From Aminobacter ciceronei (GTDB lineage: Bacteria; Pseudomonadota; Alphaproteobacteria; Rhizobiales; Rhizobiaceae), in the NCBI RefSeq assembly GCF_014138625.1, contig NZ_JACJHY010000003.1, positions 186,001 through 250,000 on the forward strand: DNA of 64,000 bases. Direction: 5' to 3'. The notes below the pieces were generated by a model. The model worked only from the letters and a program-made list of their open reading frames with translations. It searched no databases and was not told the origin of the DNA. Both the position numbers and the translations under genes were made by a program. How positions within the stretch are numbered: position 1 is the first letter of the stretch; every line of letters begins with the position of its first letter. This document shows, piece by piece, positions 42,096-51,068 of the stretch.

Positions 42096-42761
42096 ATGTT
42101 TTTCCTGAGCGACATGCTGAACAAGAAGCTCAAGCTGCCGACGTCTGGCGAAGCGCTGCCCGGCCGCGCGCGGGCGATTCCGACCGCATCGAAGCACTAC
42201 GTCTCCAGGCGCCCGCTCAAGGGGCCATATCCCGAAGGCTTCGAGCAGGCGCTGTTCGGCCTCGGCTGCTTCTGGGGTGCGGAGCGCCTGTTCTGGCAGA
42301 TCCCCGGCGTGTGGGTGACGGCAGTCGGCTATGCCGGCGGGCTGACGCCCAATCCGACATATCAGGAGACCTGCACCGGCCTTACCGGTCATGCCGAAGT
42401 CGTGCTGGTGGTCTACGACCCCGCACAGGTCAGCTACGGCGAGTTGCTGAAGATCTTCTGGGAGGCGCACGATCCGACCCAGGGTATGCGCCAGGGCAAC
42501 GACGTCGGCACCACCTACCGTTCGGCGATCTACACCTTCTCCGACAGCCAGCAGGCCGAGGCGGTTGCCTCGCGCGATGCCTATCAGGCAGCGCTCAAGG
42601 CTGCCGGTCGCGAAAAGATCACCACCGAGATCGCCGCAGTGCCTCAGTTCTACTTCGCCGAAGACGATCACCAGCAATACCTTGCCAAGAATCCCTATGG
42701 CTATTGTGGCCTCAAGGGCACCGGCGTTGCTTGCGCGATCCCCGACAAGGCGGCCGTTTAG
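42096..42761 (+). CDS. msrA: Peptide-methionine (S)-S-oxide reductase
   Basis: 221-residue MsrA, which reduces methionine-S-sulfoxide in oxidised proteins with thioredoxin. The active-site motif is [13 protein letters not shown], followed by [34 protein letters not shown] and [24 protein letters not shown]-terminal resolving-Cys segment is [12 protein letters not shown]. An N-terminal extension of about 45 residues ([14 protein letters not shown]) is typical of rhizobial and plant-type MsrA. A GAGG ribosome-binding site is present. Confidence 0.95.
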   Translation: MFFLSDMLNKKLKLPTSGEALPGRARAIPTASKHYVSRRPLKGPYPEGFEQALFGLGCFWGAERLFWQIPGVWVTAVGYAGGLTPNPTYQETCTGLTGHAEVVLVVYDPAQVSYGELLKIFWEAHDPTQGMRQGNDVGTTYRSAIYTFSDSQQAEAVASRDAYQAALKAAGREKITTEIAAVPQFYFAEDDHQQYLAKNPYGYCGLKGTGVACAIPDKAAV

Positions 42762-42955
42762 ACATTCGTTTCAGGCGCCATTTGCGATGCCTGTGCATTT
42801 TTCCAAAAGGTCAAGATTCCGCGTGAATTTTGTCTTGGCCCGTGCAAGATATGGCCATGCGCGGGGGGAGAGATCCTCGCCATGGGCCGTGCGGCAGCCG
42901 GAGGAACGGCTCGCGCGGCGATTGCAAAAAAGACAACCGACAGGGTGTGGATCAC

Positions 42956-43945
42956 ATGAAACGTATCGTCCTCGGCCTTCTGGCGGCCACCGCCATGTGC
43001 CTTCCGGCGCTCGCCGCTGATGTTCAGCCGGCGCTGCTCTACGATCTCGGTGGCAAGTTCGACAAGTCGTTCAACGAAGCGTCCTACAACGGCGCCGAGA
43101 AGTTCAAGGCCGAAACCGGCATTCCTTATGTCGAGTTCGAAGTCTCCAACGCCTCGCAGCGCGACCAGGCCCTGCGCCGCTTCGCCGAGGATGGCCGCAA
43201 CCCGATCGTCATGGCAGGCTTTGCCTGGTCCGAGGCGCTCGCCAAGGTCGCTGCCGACTATCCGGACCTCAAGTTCGCCATCATCGACATGGTCGTCGAA
43301 AAGCCCAATGTGAAGTCGATCGTGTTCAAGGAGCATGAAGGCTCCTACCTCGTCGGCGTCATGGCAGCCCTTGCCTCGCAGTCCAAGAAGGTCGGCTTCG
43401 TCGGCGGCATGGACGTTCCGCTGATCCGCAAGTTCGGCTGCGGTTATGTCGGCGGCGCCAAGGCTGCCGGTGCGACCGAAGTCATCCAGAACATGACCGG
43501 CGACACGCCTGCCGCCTGGAACGACCCGACCAAGGGTGGCGAAATCACCAAGACCCAGATCTCGCAGGGCGCTGACGTGATCTACGCCGCGGCCGGCGGC
43601 ACCGGCGTCGGCGTGCTCCAGGCTGCTGCTGACGGCGGCAAGCTCGGCATCGGCGTCGATTCCAACCAGAACGGCCTGCAGCCGGGCAAGGTGCTGACCT
43701 CGATGCTCAAGCGCGTCGACGTCGCCGTCTACAACGCCTTCATGGATGCCAAGAACGACAAGTTCGAAGGCGGCATCAACAATCTCGGCCTCAAGGAAGG
43801 TGGCGTCGACTACGCCATGGACGATAACAACAAGGCGCTCGTCACCGACGAGATGAAGGCAGCCGTCGAAAAGGCCAAAGCCGACATCATCGCCGGCACC
43901 ATCCAGGTGCATGACTACACCTCGGACGACAAGTGCCCCTATTGA
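42956..43945 (+). CDS. BMP-family nucleoside-binding protein of an ABC importer
   Basis: 329-residue periplasmic binding protein of the BmpA/PnrA family, known for purine nucleoside binding. The start at 42956 gives a normal signal peptide (VLGLLAATAMCLPALAA); a typical lipobox is absent. Family motifs: LLYDLGGKFDKSFNEASYNGAEKF, IDMVVEKPNVKSIVFKEHEGSYLVG, KVGFVGGMDVPLIRKFGCGYVGG, DVIYAAAGGTGVGVLQAA and GVDSNQNGLQPGKVLTSMLKRVD. The ATPase and permease genes follow after a VOC gene and slyX; a strong hairpin ends this gene's transcript. Confidence 0.92.
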   Translation: MKRIVLGLLAATAMCLPALAADVQPALLYDLGGKFDKSFNEASYNGAEKFKAETGIPYVEFEVSNASQRDQALRRFAEDGRNPIVMAGFAWSEALAKVAADYPDLKFAIIDMVVEKPNVKSIVFKEHEGSYLVGVMAALASQSKKVGFVGGMDVPLIRKFGCGYVGGAKAAGATEVIQNMTGDTPAAWNDPTKGGEITKTQISQGADVIYAAAGGTGVGVLQAAADGGKLGIGVDSNQNGLQPGKVLTSMLKRVDVAVYNAFMDAKNDKFEGGINNLGLKEGGVDYAMDDNNKALVTDEMKAAVEKAKADIIAGTIQVHDYTSDDKCPY

Positions 43946-43964
43946 TCCCTGCCTGAATGAAACG

Positions 43965-43990
43965 CGCCGCCGGATCCTGGTCCGGCGGCG
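43965..43990 (+). terminator. Strong hairpin after the BMP-family gene
   Basis: CGCCGCCGGA and TCCGGCGGCG pair perfectly around TCCTGG, 20 bp after the stop. There is no T-run, so it may be an intrinsic terminator of the weak type or a 3' stabilising hairpin that raises binding-protein mRNA over the transporter mRNA. Confidence 0.55.
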
Positions 43991-44026
43991 TCGATCATTG
44001 TGGGCCAGTCCTCGGGACGGCAATCG

Positions 44027-44398
44027 ATGTTCACGGTTACCGGAATTGGTGGCTTCTTCTTTCGCGCCAAGAATCCTCAGGCACTCGCTGCCTGGTACGA
44101 ACAGCACCTCGGCATTTCAGACATCTCGCGCGCTGTCTGGCAGCAGCAGGCGGGGCCGACGATCCTTTCGCCTTTCAGTCGCGACACCGAGTATTTCGGC
44201 CGTCCAGAGCAGCAATGGCTGATCAACCTGCGCGTCGATGACCTCGATGCCGCGATGGCCGAGCTGAAGGCAGCCGGCATCGCGGTGGAAACGCGGGCGG
44301 AGTGGGACTCCGAGGTCGGCCGGTTCTGCCGGATTCACGATCCTGAGGGCAATCCGATCGAGCTGTGGCAGCCATCCGAAGCGGCTGGTCTGGCCTGA
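44027..44398 (+). CDS. VOC-family (glyoxalase/bleomycin-resistance fold) protein
   Basis: 123 residues from the ATG at 44027, which gives the usual N-terminus FTVTGIGGFFFRAKNPQALAAWYEQHLGI. The rest has the paired beta-alpha-beta modules of the vicinal-oxygen-chelate fold (WLINLRVDDLDAAMAELKAAGI) and a C-terminal IHDPEGNPIELWQP with the metal-ligand-type Glu. Substrate unknown. It sits between the nucleoside-binding protein and slyX without a clear pathway link. Confidence 0.85.
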   Translation: MFTVTGIGGFFFRAKNPQALAAWYEQHLGISDISRAVWQQQAGPTILSPFSRDTEYFGRPEQQWLINLRVDDLDAAMAELKAAGIAVETRAEWDSEVGRFCRIHDPEGNPIELWQPSEAAGLA

Positions 44399-44418
44399 GG
44401 CTTGGCTCTGGCGCGGCG

Positions 44419-44628
44419 TCACCAGTGGGGCGGCTTGGTCACCGGCGTGTCGGGTGACGTCTGCTCCTCGAGCACCAGGAAGCGCTCGGTGAGGGCGTCG
44501 AGCTTCTTCTGCATCCGCTCGATGGCCTTCCACTGTTCGGCGATCTGGCCGGAAAGCTCCTCGATCGTATGCTCCTGCTCAGCGGCGCGTATTTCGAGCG
44601 TCGTCAGCCGGTCATCGGGCGTGGTCAT
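44419..44628 (-). CDS. slyX: SlyX-family small coiled-coil protein
   Basis: 69 residues, mostly one amphipathic coiled coil (RLTTLEIRAAEQEHTIEELS, WKAIERMQKKLDALTERFLVLEEQ) with the C-terminal PPHW typical of SlyX. Function unknown; SlyX is a widespread cytoplasmic protein. GAGGA lies upstream of the start. It is on the opposite strand to the nucleoside transporter genes around it. Confidence 0.88.
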   Translation of the reverse strand: MTTPDDRLTTLEIRAAEQEHTIEELSGQIAEQWKAIERMQKKLDALTERFLVLEEQTSPDTPVTKPPHW

Positions 44629-44809
44629 GGTCGATCCTCATTGGGGCGATCCTCATTGGGCCGTCATATCGGTCGTTGCCTCGAAATCGACCGCGGAGCG
44701 GTCAATTCCTTGGGGTCACCAGGCGAGCCGATTGGCAGGGCAGTATCGGCGTGCTAGCTCTTTCGGCAAGCCATAACAAGAACATAAGAACCTGAGGTGG
44801 GACGGTCGT

Positions 44810-46342
44810 ATGGCGGAAGCAGCTATCGAACTGATCGGCATCAACAAGAGTTTTGGTGCTGTCCGCGCCAACCGCGACATCGCGCTCGAGATACCGCGCG
44901 GGACGATCCACGGCATCATTGGAGAAAACGGCGCGGGCAAGTCGACGCTGATGTCGATCCTCTACGGCTTCTATCAGGCCGACAGCGGCGAAATCCGCGT
45001 CAACGGCAAGCCGGCCAGCATCAAGACACCCAACGATGCCATCGCCGCCGGCATTGGCATGGTGCATCAGCACTTCATGCTGGTCGAGAATTTCTCGGTG
45101 CTGGAAAACGTCATTCTCGGTGCAGAAGGCGAGGCGCTGCTCAACAAGTCCATCGCCAAGGCGCGCTCCGAGCTGCGCCGGCTGGAACAGGAATACGGCC
45201 TCGAGGTCGATCCAGATGCGATCATCGAGGAACTGCCTGTCGGCCTGCAGCAGCGCGTCGAAATCCTCAAGGCACTGTATCGGGGTGCTGAAATCCTCAT
45301 CCTCGACGAGCCCACCGGCGTGCTCACCCCGGCTGAAGCCGACCACCTGTTCCGCATCCTCCAGCAGCTCAAGGAACAGGGCAAGACGGTGGTGCTGATC
45401 ACCCACAAACTGCGCGAGATCATGGCCATCACCGACAACGTCTCGGTGATGCGCCAGGGCACGATGGTCGCCACACGCAAGACCAGGGAAACCACCGTCG
45501 AGGAGCTGGCCGAGCTGATGGTTGGCCGCCGCGTGCTGTTGCGCGTCGAAAAGGGCGAGGCCAAGCCCGGCGCCGTCAAGCTTTCGGTCAAGAACCTGAC
45601 GGTCAAGGATTCGCGCGGCGTCACCATGGTCGACGACGTATCCTTCGACATCCGCGCCGGCGAGATCGTCGGCATCGCCGGTGTCGCCGGCAACGGCCAG
45701 TCGGAACTGATGGAAGCCGTTTCCGGCATCCGCAAGGCGGTCTCGGGGACGGTCATGCTCGACGGCAAGCCGATTGATCTGACCGGCCAGGCCGACCCCG
45801 GCGAATTGCGCGACCGCGGCCTCGCCCATGTGCCGGAGGATCGGCATCATGTCGGCCTGGTGCTTGCTTTCGACGAAAGCGAGAACTCGATCCTCGGCTA
45901 TCACGACAAGCCGCAATATCTCAAAGGACCGTTCCTCAATCTCGACGCGATCCAGAAGGACGCGCAGGAAAAGATCGAGAAATACGACATCCGCCCGGCC
46001 AATCCTCGGCTCAAGACCGCCAATTTCTCCGGCGGCAACCAGCAGAAGATCGTGCTCGCGCGCGAGATCGAACAGGACCCCGGGGTGCTGATCGTCGGCC
46101 AACCGACCCGCGGCGTCGATGTCGGCGCCATCGAATTCATCCACAAGCGCCTGATCGCCATGCGCGACCAGGGCAAGGCGGTTCTGCTGGTCTCGGTCGA
46201 GCTCGACGAGATCCGCTCGCTCTCCGACCGCATCCTGGTGATGTTCGCCGGCCGCGTCGTCGGCGAACGCGGACCCGAAACCGGCGAAGGCGAGCTGGGG
46301 CTTCTGATGGCAGGCGTCGAACACAAGGAGGCCGCCGAATGA
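44810..46342 (+). CDS. Nucleoside ABC importer ATP-binding protein (two ATPase domains)
   Basis: 510-residue fused ATPase of the BMP-type (NupB/RbsA-like) importer. Domain 1 has Walker A GENGAGKSTLMSILYG, signature-type LPVGLQQRVEILKAL and Walker B ILILDEPTGVL. Domain 2 has the degenerate Walker A GVAGNGQSELMEA typical of this class, then FSGGNQQKIVLAREI and GVLIVGQPTRGVD. It overlaps the first permease by four bases. Together with the two permeases and the BMP protein it should import nucleosides that the salvage enzymes downstream then degrade. Confidence 0.93.
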   Translation: MAEAAIELIGINKSFGAVRANRDIALEIPRGTIHGIIGENGAGKSTLMSILYGFYQADSGEIRVNGKPASIKTPNDAIAAGIGMVHQHFMLVENFSVLENVILGAEGEALLNKSIAKARSELRRLEQEYGLEVDPDAIIEELPVGLQQRVEILKALYRGAEILILDEPTGVLTPAEADHLFRILQQLKEQGKTVVLITHKLREIMAITDNVSVMRQGTMVATRKTRETTVEELAELMVGRRVLLRVEKGEAKPGAVKLSVKNLTVKDSRGVTMVDDVSFDIRAGEIVGIAGVAGNGQSELMEAVSGIRKAVSGTVMLDGKPIDLTGQADPGELRDRGLAHVPEDRHHVGLVLAFDESENSILGYHDKPQYLKGPFLNLDAIQKDAQEKIEKYDIRPANPRLKTANFSGGNQQKIVLAREIEQDPGVLIVGQPTRGVDVGAIEFIHKRLIAMRDQGKAVLLVSVELDEIRSLSDRILVMFAGRVVGERGPETGEGELGLLMAGVEHKEAAE

Positions 46343-47481
46343 GCACGCCTTACGCAAAACTCCCGGCCTGGGCCGACTACGGGCTCATTCCACTGATCAA
46401 CCTGCTCGTCGCGTTCGTCGTCGCTGGCCTCGTCGTGCTGCTTGTCGGCGAAAACCCGCTGCGCGCCGCCGTCATCCTTGTCGAAGGTGCCTTCGGCAGC
46501 GGCCAGGGCCTCGCCTACACGCTGTTCTACGCCACCAACTTCATCTTCACCGGCCTGGCCGTCGCGGTCGCTTTCCATTGCGGCCTGTTCAACATCGGCG
46601 GCGAGGGCCAAGCCTATATCGCCGGCCTCGGCATCGCCATCGTCGTCCTTGCCTTCGACAGCACGCTGCCCTGGTGGGTCGTCTTTCCGATGGCGATCAT
46701 CGCCTCGGCACTGTTCGGCGCGTTGTGGGCGCTGATTCCGGCCTATCTCCAGGCCAAGCGCGGCTCGCACATCGTCATCACCACCATCATGTTCAACTTC
46801 ATCGCCGCCTCGGTGATGGTCTACATGCTCGTCAACGTGCTGAAGCCGGCCGGCTCGATGGCGCCGCAGACGCGCCAGTTCGTCGAAGGCGGGCAATTGC
46901 CCAAGCTCGGCTGGCTGCTCGCCGAATTCGGCCTCACCGTCCGGCCCTCGGCGCCGCTCAACGTCTCGTTCCTGTTGGCGCTGGTCATGGCCTTCCTGGT
47001 CTGGGTGCTGATCTGGCGCACCAAGCTCGGCTACGAGATCCGCACCTTCGGCTTCAGCTCGAAGGCGGCGCGCTACGCCGGCATCTCGGAAACCCGCATC
47101 ATCATCGTCACCATGCTGATTTCGGGCGCGCTCGCCGGCATGATGGCGCTCAACCCGATCATGGGCGACCAGCACAATGTGCCGCTCGATTTCGTCTCCG
47201 GCGCCGGCTTCGTCGGCATCGCGGTGGCGCTGATGGGCCGATCGCATCCGGCCGGCATCGTGCCGGCGGCGGTCCTGTTCGGCATGCTCTACCAGGGCGG
47301 TGCCGAACTGGCCTTCGAGATGCCGAACATCTCCCGCGACATGATCGTCATCATCCAGGGCCTGGTGATCCTGTTTGCCGGCGCGCTCGAGCACATGTTC
47401 CGCCCGGCCATCCAGGGCATCTTCGCGAGCTTCAGCCCGCGATCCGTCGGCATCACGGCGACCAAAGGGGAGCGCGCCTGA
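46339..47481 (+). CDS. Nucleoside ABC importer permease 1
   Basis: 380-residue permease of the BMP-associated family with about ten hydrophobic segments. Characteristic stretches are NFIFTGLAVAVAFHCGLFNIGGEGQAYIAGLG, GALWALIPAYLQAKRGSHIVITTIMFNFIA and GYEIRTFGFSSKAARYAGIS, followed by GFVGIAVALMGRSHPAGIVPAAVLFG. It overlaps the ATPase and is followed 1 bp later by the second permease. Confidence 0.92.
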   Translation: MSTPYAKLPAWADYGLIPLINLLVAFVVAGLVVLLVGENPLRAAVILVEGAFGSGQGLAYTLFYATNFIFTGLAVAVAFHCGLFNIGGEGQAYIAGLGIAIVVLAFDSTLPWWVVFPMAIIASALFGALWALIPAYLQAKRGSHIVITTIMFNFIAASVMVYMLVNVLKPAGSMAPQTRQFVEGGQLPKLGWLLAEFGLTVRPSAPLNVSFLLALVMAFLVWVLIWRTKLGYEIRTFGFSSKAARYAGISETRIIIVTMLISGALAGMMALNPIMGDQHNVPLDFVSGAGFVGIAVALMGRSHPAGIVPAAVLFGMLYQGGAELAFEMPNISRDMIVIIQGLVILFAGALEHMFRPAIQGIFASFSPRSVGITATKGERA

Positions 47482-47482
47482 C

Positions 47483-48454
47483 ATGGAATTCATCGACGCG
47501 CTCATCAACATCCTGAACTCGACAATCCGTGTTTCGGTGCCGCTGCTGCTCGCCTGCCTGGCCGGCCTCTATTCGGAACGCGCCGGCGTTTTCGACATCG
47601 GCCTTGAAGGCAAGATGCTGGCCGGCGCCTTCGCCGGCGCGGCGGCCGCAGCCGTCTTCGCCTCGGCGTGGATCGGCCTGCTGATCGCCGTCCTGGTGTC
47701 GGTCGGCATGGCCTTGGTCCATGGCTTTGCCTCGATCACCCATCGCGGCAACCAGATCGTCTCTGGCGTCGCGATCAACTTCATCGCTGCCGGTTCGACG
47801 ATCATCCTCGGTCAGGCCTGGTTCCAGCAGGGCGGGCGCACGCCCTCGCTGCCGCCGGAAGGCCGCTTCGGCGCAGTCAACCTGCCTTTCGCCGATGCGT
47901 TGCGCGACGTGCCTGTCGTCGGCCAGCCCTATTCCGGCCTGCTGTCGGGCCATTCGCTGCTGACCTATGTCGCTTTCCTCGCCGTGCCGTTCACCTGGTG
48001 GGTGCTGTTCCGCACTCGCTTCGGCCTGCGCCTGCGCGCCGTCGGCGAGAACCCGGCGGCCGTGGACACCGCCGGCATCTCGGTTGCCTGGCTGCGCTAT
48101 CGTGCCGTCATCTGCACCGGCATCCTGACAGGCCTTGCCGGCTCCTACATGGCGCTCGCCCAGAATGCCGGCTTCGTCAAGGACATGACGGCCGGCCGCG
48201 GCTACATCGCGCTCGCTGCGCTGATCTTCGCCAAATGGAAACCGGTGCCGGCCATGTTCGCCTGCCTGTTGTTCGGTTTCCTCGACGCGCTGTCGATCCG
48301 CCTGCAGGGGTCTCCCCTGCCGATCATCGGCAAAGTGCCGGTTCAGCTGATGCAGGCACTGCCCTACATCCTTACCGTCATCCTGCTTGCCGGCTTCATC
48401 GGCAAGGCCATCCCGCCTCGCGCCGGCGGCGTGCCCTATGTGAAGGAGCGCTGA
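47483..48454 (+). CDS. Nucleoside ABC importer permease 2
   Basis: 323-residue permease paired with the preceding one. Segments: VPLLLACLAGLYSERAGVFDIGLEGKMLAGAF, VSVGMALVHGFASITHRGNQIVSGVAINFIAAG, FGLRLRAVGENPAAVDTAGISVAWLRY and YIALAALIFAKWKPVPAMFACLLFGFLDALSIRLQ. The ATG at 47483 starts just after the first permease's stop; the upstream in-frame extension would overlap that gene. A purine/pyrimidine salvage group follows immediately. Confidence 0.92.
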   Translation: MEFIDALINILNSTIRVSVPLLLACLAGLYSERAGVFDIGLEGKMLAGAFAGAAAAAVFASAWIGLLIAVLVSVGMALVHGFASITHRGNQIVSGVAINFIAAGSTIILGQAWFQQGGRTPSLPPEGRFGAVNLPFADALRDVPVVGQPYSGLLSGHSLLTYVAFLAVPFTWWVLFRTRFGLRLRAVGENPAAVDTAGISVAWLRYRAVICTGILTGLAGSYMALAQNAGFVKDMTAGRGYIALAALIFAKWKPVPAMFACLLFGFLDALSIRLQGSPLPIIGKVPVQLMQALPYILTVILLAGFIGKAIPPRAGGVPYVKER

Positions 48455-48456
48455 TC

Positions 48457-48849
48457 TTGTCCCACGATCTGTTCCAGGCGGCGACCGCCGCCATGGCCAA
48501 GGCTTATGCGCCCTATTCGAAGTTTCCGGTTGGCGCGGCACTGCGCACCGAAGATGGACGCATCTTTGCCGGCGCCAACATCGAGGTTGCGTCCTATCCC
48601 GAGGGCTGGTGCGCCGAGACCACCGCACTTGGCCACTACATCATGGGCGGCGGCGGCAAGATCACCGAGATCGCCGTCGTTGCCGAGCGCATGGCCCGCA
48701 TCACACCCTGCGGCGGCTGCCGCCAGCGCCTGGCCGAATTCACCGGTCCGGACACCAAACTCTATCTCTGCGACGATGCCGGCATCGTCGAAACTGTCAC
48801 CATGGGCCAGATGCTGCCCTACGGGTTCCAGGGGGAGATCCTGAAATGA
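48457..48849 (+). CDS. cdd: Cytidine deaminase
   Basis: 130-residue zinc enzyme converting cytidine and deoxycytidine to uridine forms. The substrate motif is YAPYSKFPVGAAL. The active site reads ANIEVASYPEGWCAETTAL (Cys ligand with catalytic Glu), then RITPCGGCRQRLAEF (two Cys ligands). The best start is a TTG at 48457, eight bases after AAGGAG; the first ATG would cut off the N-terminal helix. It overlaps the next gene by four bases (ATGA). Confidence 0.92.
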   Translation: MSHDLFQAATAAMAKAYAPYSKFPVGAALRTEDGRIFAGANIEVASYPEGWCAETTALGHYIMGGGGKITEIAVVAERMARITPCGGCRQRLAEFTGPDTKLYLCDDAGIVETVTMGQMLPYGFQGEILK

Positions 48850-49652
48850 AGGAAGCCGTCGATCGTCTCGTCGAGCAGCTCGACGGTCTTGCGCCGGCGA
48901 CCGCCATGGTGCTGGGTTCCGGCCTTGGCGGCCTCGTCGACGAGGTCGAAGACGCCATCCGCATCCCTTACGCCGCCTTGCCCGGTTTCCCCCGAAGCGG
49001 CGTGACCGGCCATGCCGGAGAGCTCGTTGCCGGCCTGTTCGGTGGCCAGCCGGTCATCATGATGGCCGGCCGCGCGCATTATTACGAGCATGGCGATGCC
49101 TCGGTCATGCGTCCGGCGCTCGAGACGCTCGCCGGCATCGGTGTCACCCAGCTCGTGCTGACCAATGCCGCCGGCTCCGTCGACCCCGGCATGCTGCCCG
49201 GCTCGATCATGCTGATCGAGGACCACATCAATTTCGCCGGCGCCAATCCGCTGTTCGGCGAGCCGACCGACCGCCGCTTCGTCGGCATGACCGAGGCCTA
49301 TGATGCCGGTCTGCGCAAGGCGTTCGAGACCGCCGCCGCGGCAGCAAGCATCGACCTGCACAAGGGCGTCTACATGTGGTTCTCCGGCCCGTCCTTCGAG
49401 ACGCCGGCCGAGATTCGCATGGCCCGCATGTTCGGCGCCAATGCGGTCGGCATGTCAACGGTGCCGGAAGCGATCATCGCCCGCTTCCTCGGCCTCAAGG
49501 TGCTCGCCTGCTCGGTCATCACCAACCTCGCCGCCGGCATGACCGGGGCCGAGCTGTCGCATCGCGAAACCAAGGACATGGCCCCCATCGGCGGCGGCCG
49601 CCTCGCCACCGTCCTGCGCAAGATGTTCGAGAAGGGCCCGATCGATGGCTGA
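48846..49652 (+). CDS. Purine-nucleoside phosphorylase
   Basis: 268-residue class II-type phosphorylase that splits inosine, guanosine or deoxy forms with phosphate. Motifs: AMVLGSGLGGLVDEVE (phosphate site), GVTGHAGELVAG, MAGRAHYYEHGDASVMRPALETLAGIGVTQLVLTNAAGSV, and YMWFSGPSFETPAEIRMARMFGANAVGMSTVPEAIIA with the base-binding region. It overlaps cdd by four bases and precedes deoA. Substrate preference (inosine/guanosine or xanthosine) cannot be fixed from sequence. Confidence 0.92.
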   Translation: MKEAVDRLVEQLDGLAPATAMVLGSGLGGLVDEVEDAIRIPYAALPGFPRSGVTGHAGELVAGLFGGQPVIMMAGRAHYYEHGDASVMRPALETLAGIGVTQLVLTNAAGSVDPGMLPGSIMLIEDHINFAGANPLFGEPTDRRFVGMTEAYDAGLRKAFETAAAAASIDLHKGVYMWFSGPSFETPAEIRMARMFGANAVGMSTVPEAIIARFLGLKVLACSVITNLAAGMTGAELSHRETKDMAPIGGGRLATVLRKMFEKGPIDG

Positions 49653-49715
49653 GGGCAGGGCGGCGACCGCGGAGAACGCCGAGCGCCAAGCTTCGCCGGC
49701 CGCGAGCGCCATCTG

Positions 49716-51035
49716 ATGCTCCCGCAGGAAATCATCCGCCGCAAGCGCGACGGCAAGGCTCTCGCCCCGGCCGAAATCGCCGCCTTCGTTGGCGGCATCA
49801 CCTCTGGCGCCGTCTCGGAAGGCCAGATCGCGGCTTTCGGCATGGCCGTCTTCTTCAACGGCATGAGTCGCGACGAGGCGGTGGCGCTGACCACGGCCAT
49901 GCGTGATTCCGGCGATGTGCTCGACTGGTCCGACCTGCCGGGTCCCGCCACCGACAAGCACTCCACCGGCGGTGTCGGCGACAATGTCTCGCTCATGCTG
50001 GCGCCCATCGTTGCCGCCTGCGGCGCCTATGTGCCGATGATTTCGGGCCGCGGCCTCGGCCACACCGGCGGCACGCTCGACAAGATGGATTCGATCCCGG
50101 GCTACGCCAGCCAGCCCGACCTTGCGCTGTTGCGGCGCACGGTGCGCGAAGCCGGCTGCGCCATCATCGGCCAGACATCAGACCTCGCGCCTGCCGACAA
50201 GCGTTTCTACAGCATTCGCGACGTCACCGCGACGGTCGAATCGGTGCCGCTCATCACCGCTTCGATCCTGTCCAAGAAGCTTGCTGCCGGCCTCGGCTCG
50301 CTGGTGCTCGACGTCAAGATCGGTAACGGCGCCTTCATGGAAAGCGCGCGCGACGCCTCGGCACTGGCCACCAGCCTCGTCGAGGTCGCCAATGGCGCGG
50401 GTCTCAGGACCACAGCCCTAATCACCGGCATGAACGAGCCGCTGGCCTCCGCCGCCGGCAACGCGGTCGAGGTCCGGAACGCCGTCGATTTCCTCACCGG
50501 CCGCTTCCGCGACCCGCGCCTCGAAGAGGTCACGCTGGCGCTCGCCGCCGACATGCTGCTGTCAGCCGGCCGGGCGAGCTCGCAGCGCGAGGGGCTTCAG
50601 CAGGCACGCACGGCGCTCGAAGACGGCACCGCCGCCGACATCTTCGGCCGCATGGTTTTTGTGCTCGGCGGCCCCGTGGATTTCGTGACGAACGCGGCCA
50701 AATATCTGCCCAAGGCAGATGTGGAACTGGTGGTGAAAGCCCCGCGCGGCGGCTTCGTCTCGGCAATCGCAACCCGTGACATCGGCCTTGCGGTCGTCGC
50801 CCTGGGCGGCGGCCGCACCCGGCCCGAGGACAACGTCGACCATGCCGTCGGCATTACCGGGCTGCTTCCTGTCGGTGCCGAAGTGAGGGCCGGTGAGGCG
50901 CTCGCCCGCATCCATGCCCGCAGCCCGCTTGCAGCGGAGACGGCTGCCGCTTCGGTGCTTGCCTGCTACACGCTGGATGAAGCCAGGCCAGTGGCGGCGA
51001 AGGTGGTCGCCAGACGCATTGCGCCGCGCAGCTAG
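49716..51035 (+). CDS. deoA: Thymidine phosphorylase
   Basis: 439-residue pyrimidine-nucleoside phosphorylase making thymine plus deoxyribose-1-phosphate. Motifs: IIRRKRDGKALAPAEIAAFVGGI, TDKHSTGGVGDNVSLMLAPIVAACG (family signature with phosphate ligands), ISGRGLGHTGGTLDKMDSIPG and KKLAAGLGSLVLDVKIGNGAFM. It is the last gene of the import/salvage run, 63 bp after the purine phosphorylase, and converges on an MFS gene. Confidence 0.94.
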   Translation: MLPQEIIRRKRDGKALAPAEIAAFVGGITSGAVSEGQIAAFGMAVFFNGMSRDEAVALTTAMRDSGDVLDWSDLPGPATDKHSTGGVGDNVSLMLAPIVAACGAYVPMISGRGLGHTGGTLDKMDSIPGYASQPDLALLRRTVREAGCAIIGQTSDLAPADKRFYSIRDVTATVESVPLITASILSKKLAAGLGSLVLDVKIGNGAFMESARDASALATSLVEVANGAGLRTTALITGMNEPLASAAGNAVEVRNAVDFLTGRFRDPRLEEVTLALAADMLLSAGRASSQREGLQQARTALEDGTAADIFGRMVFVLGGPVDFVTNAAKYLPKADVELVVKAPRGGFVSAIATRDIGLAVVALGGGRTRPEDNVDHAVGITGLLPVGAEVRAGEALARIHARSPLAAETAAASVLACYTLDEARPVAAKVVARRIAPRS

Positions 51036-51068
51036 TAAACCACGCGGCGCAAGTCACATCCCTTGAGG

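Noticed and set aside
42758-44107. 449-codon minus-strand frame opposite the BMP-family gene
   Set aside because: Antisense shadow; the BMP protein on the plus strand is complete with a signal peptide.
45901-47511. 536-codon minus-strand frame opposite the nucleoside transporter
   Set aside because: Antisense of the ATPase and permease genes, with low-complexity charged composition.
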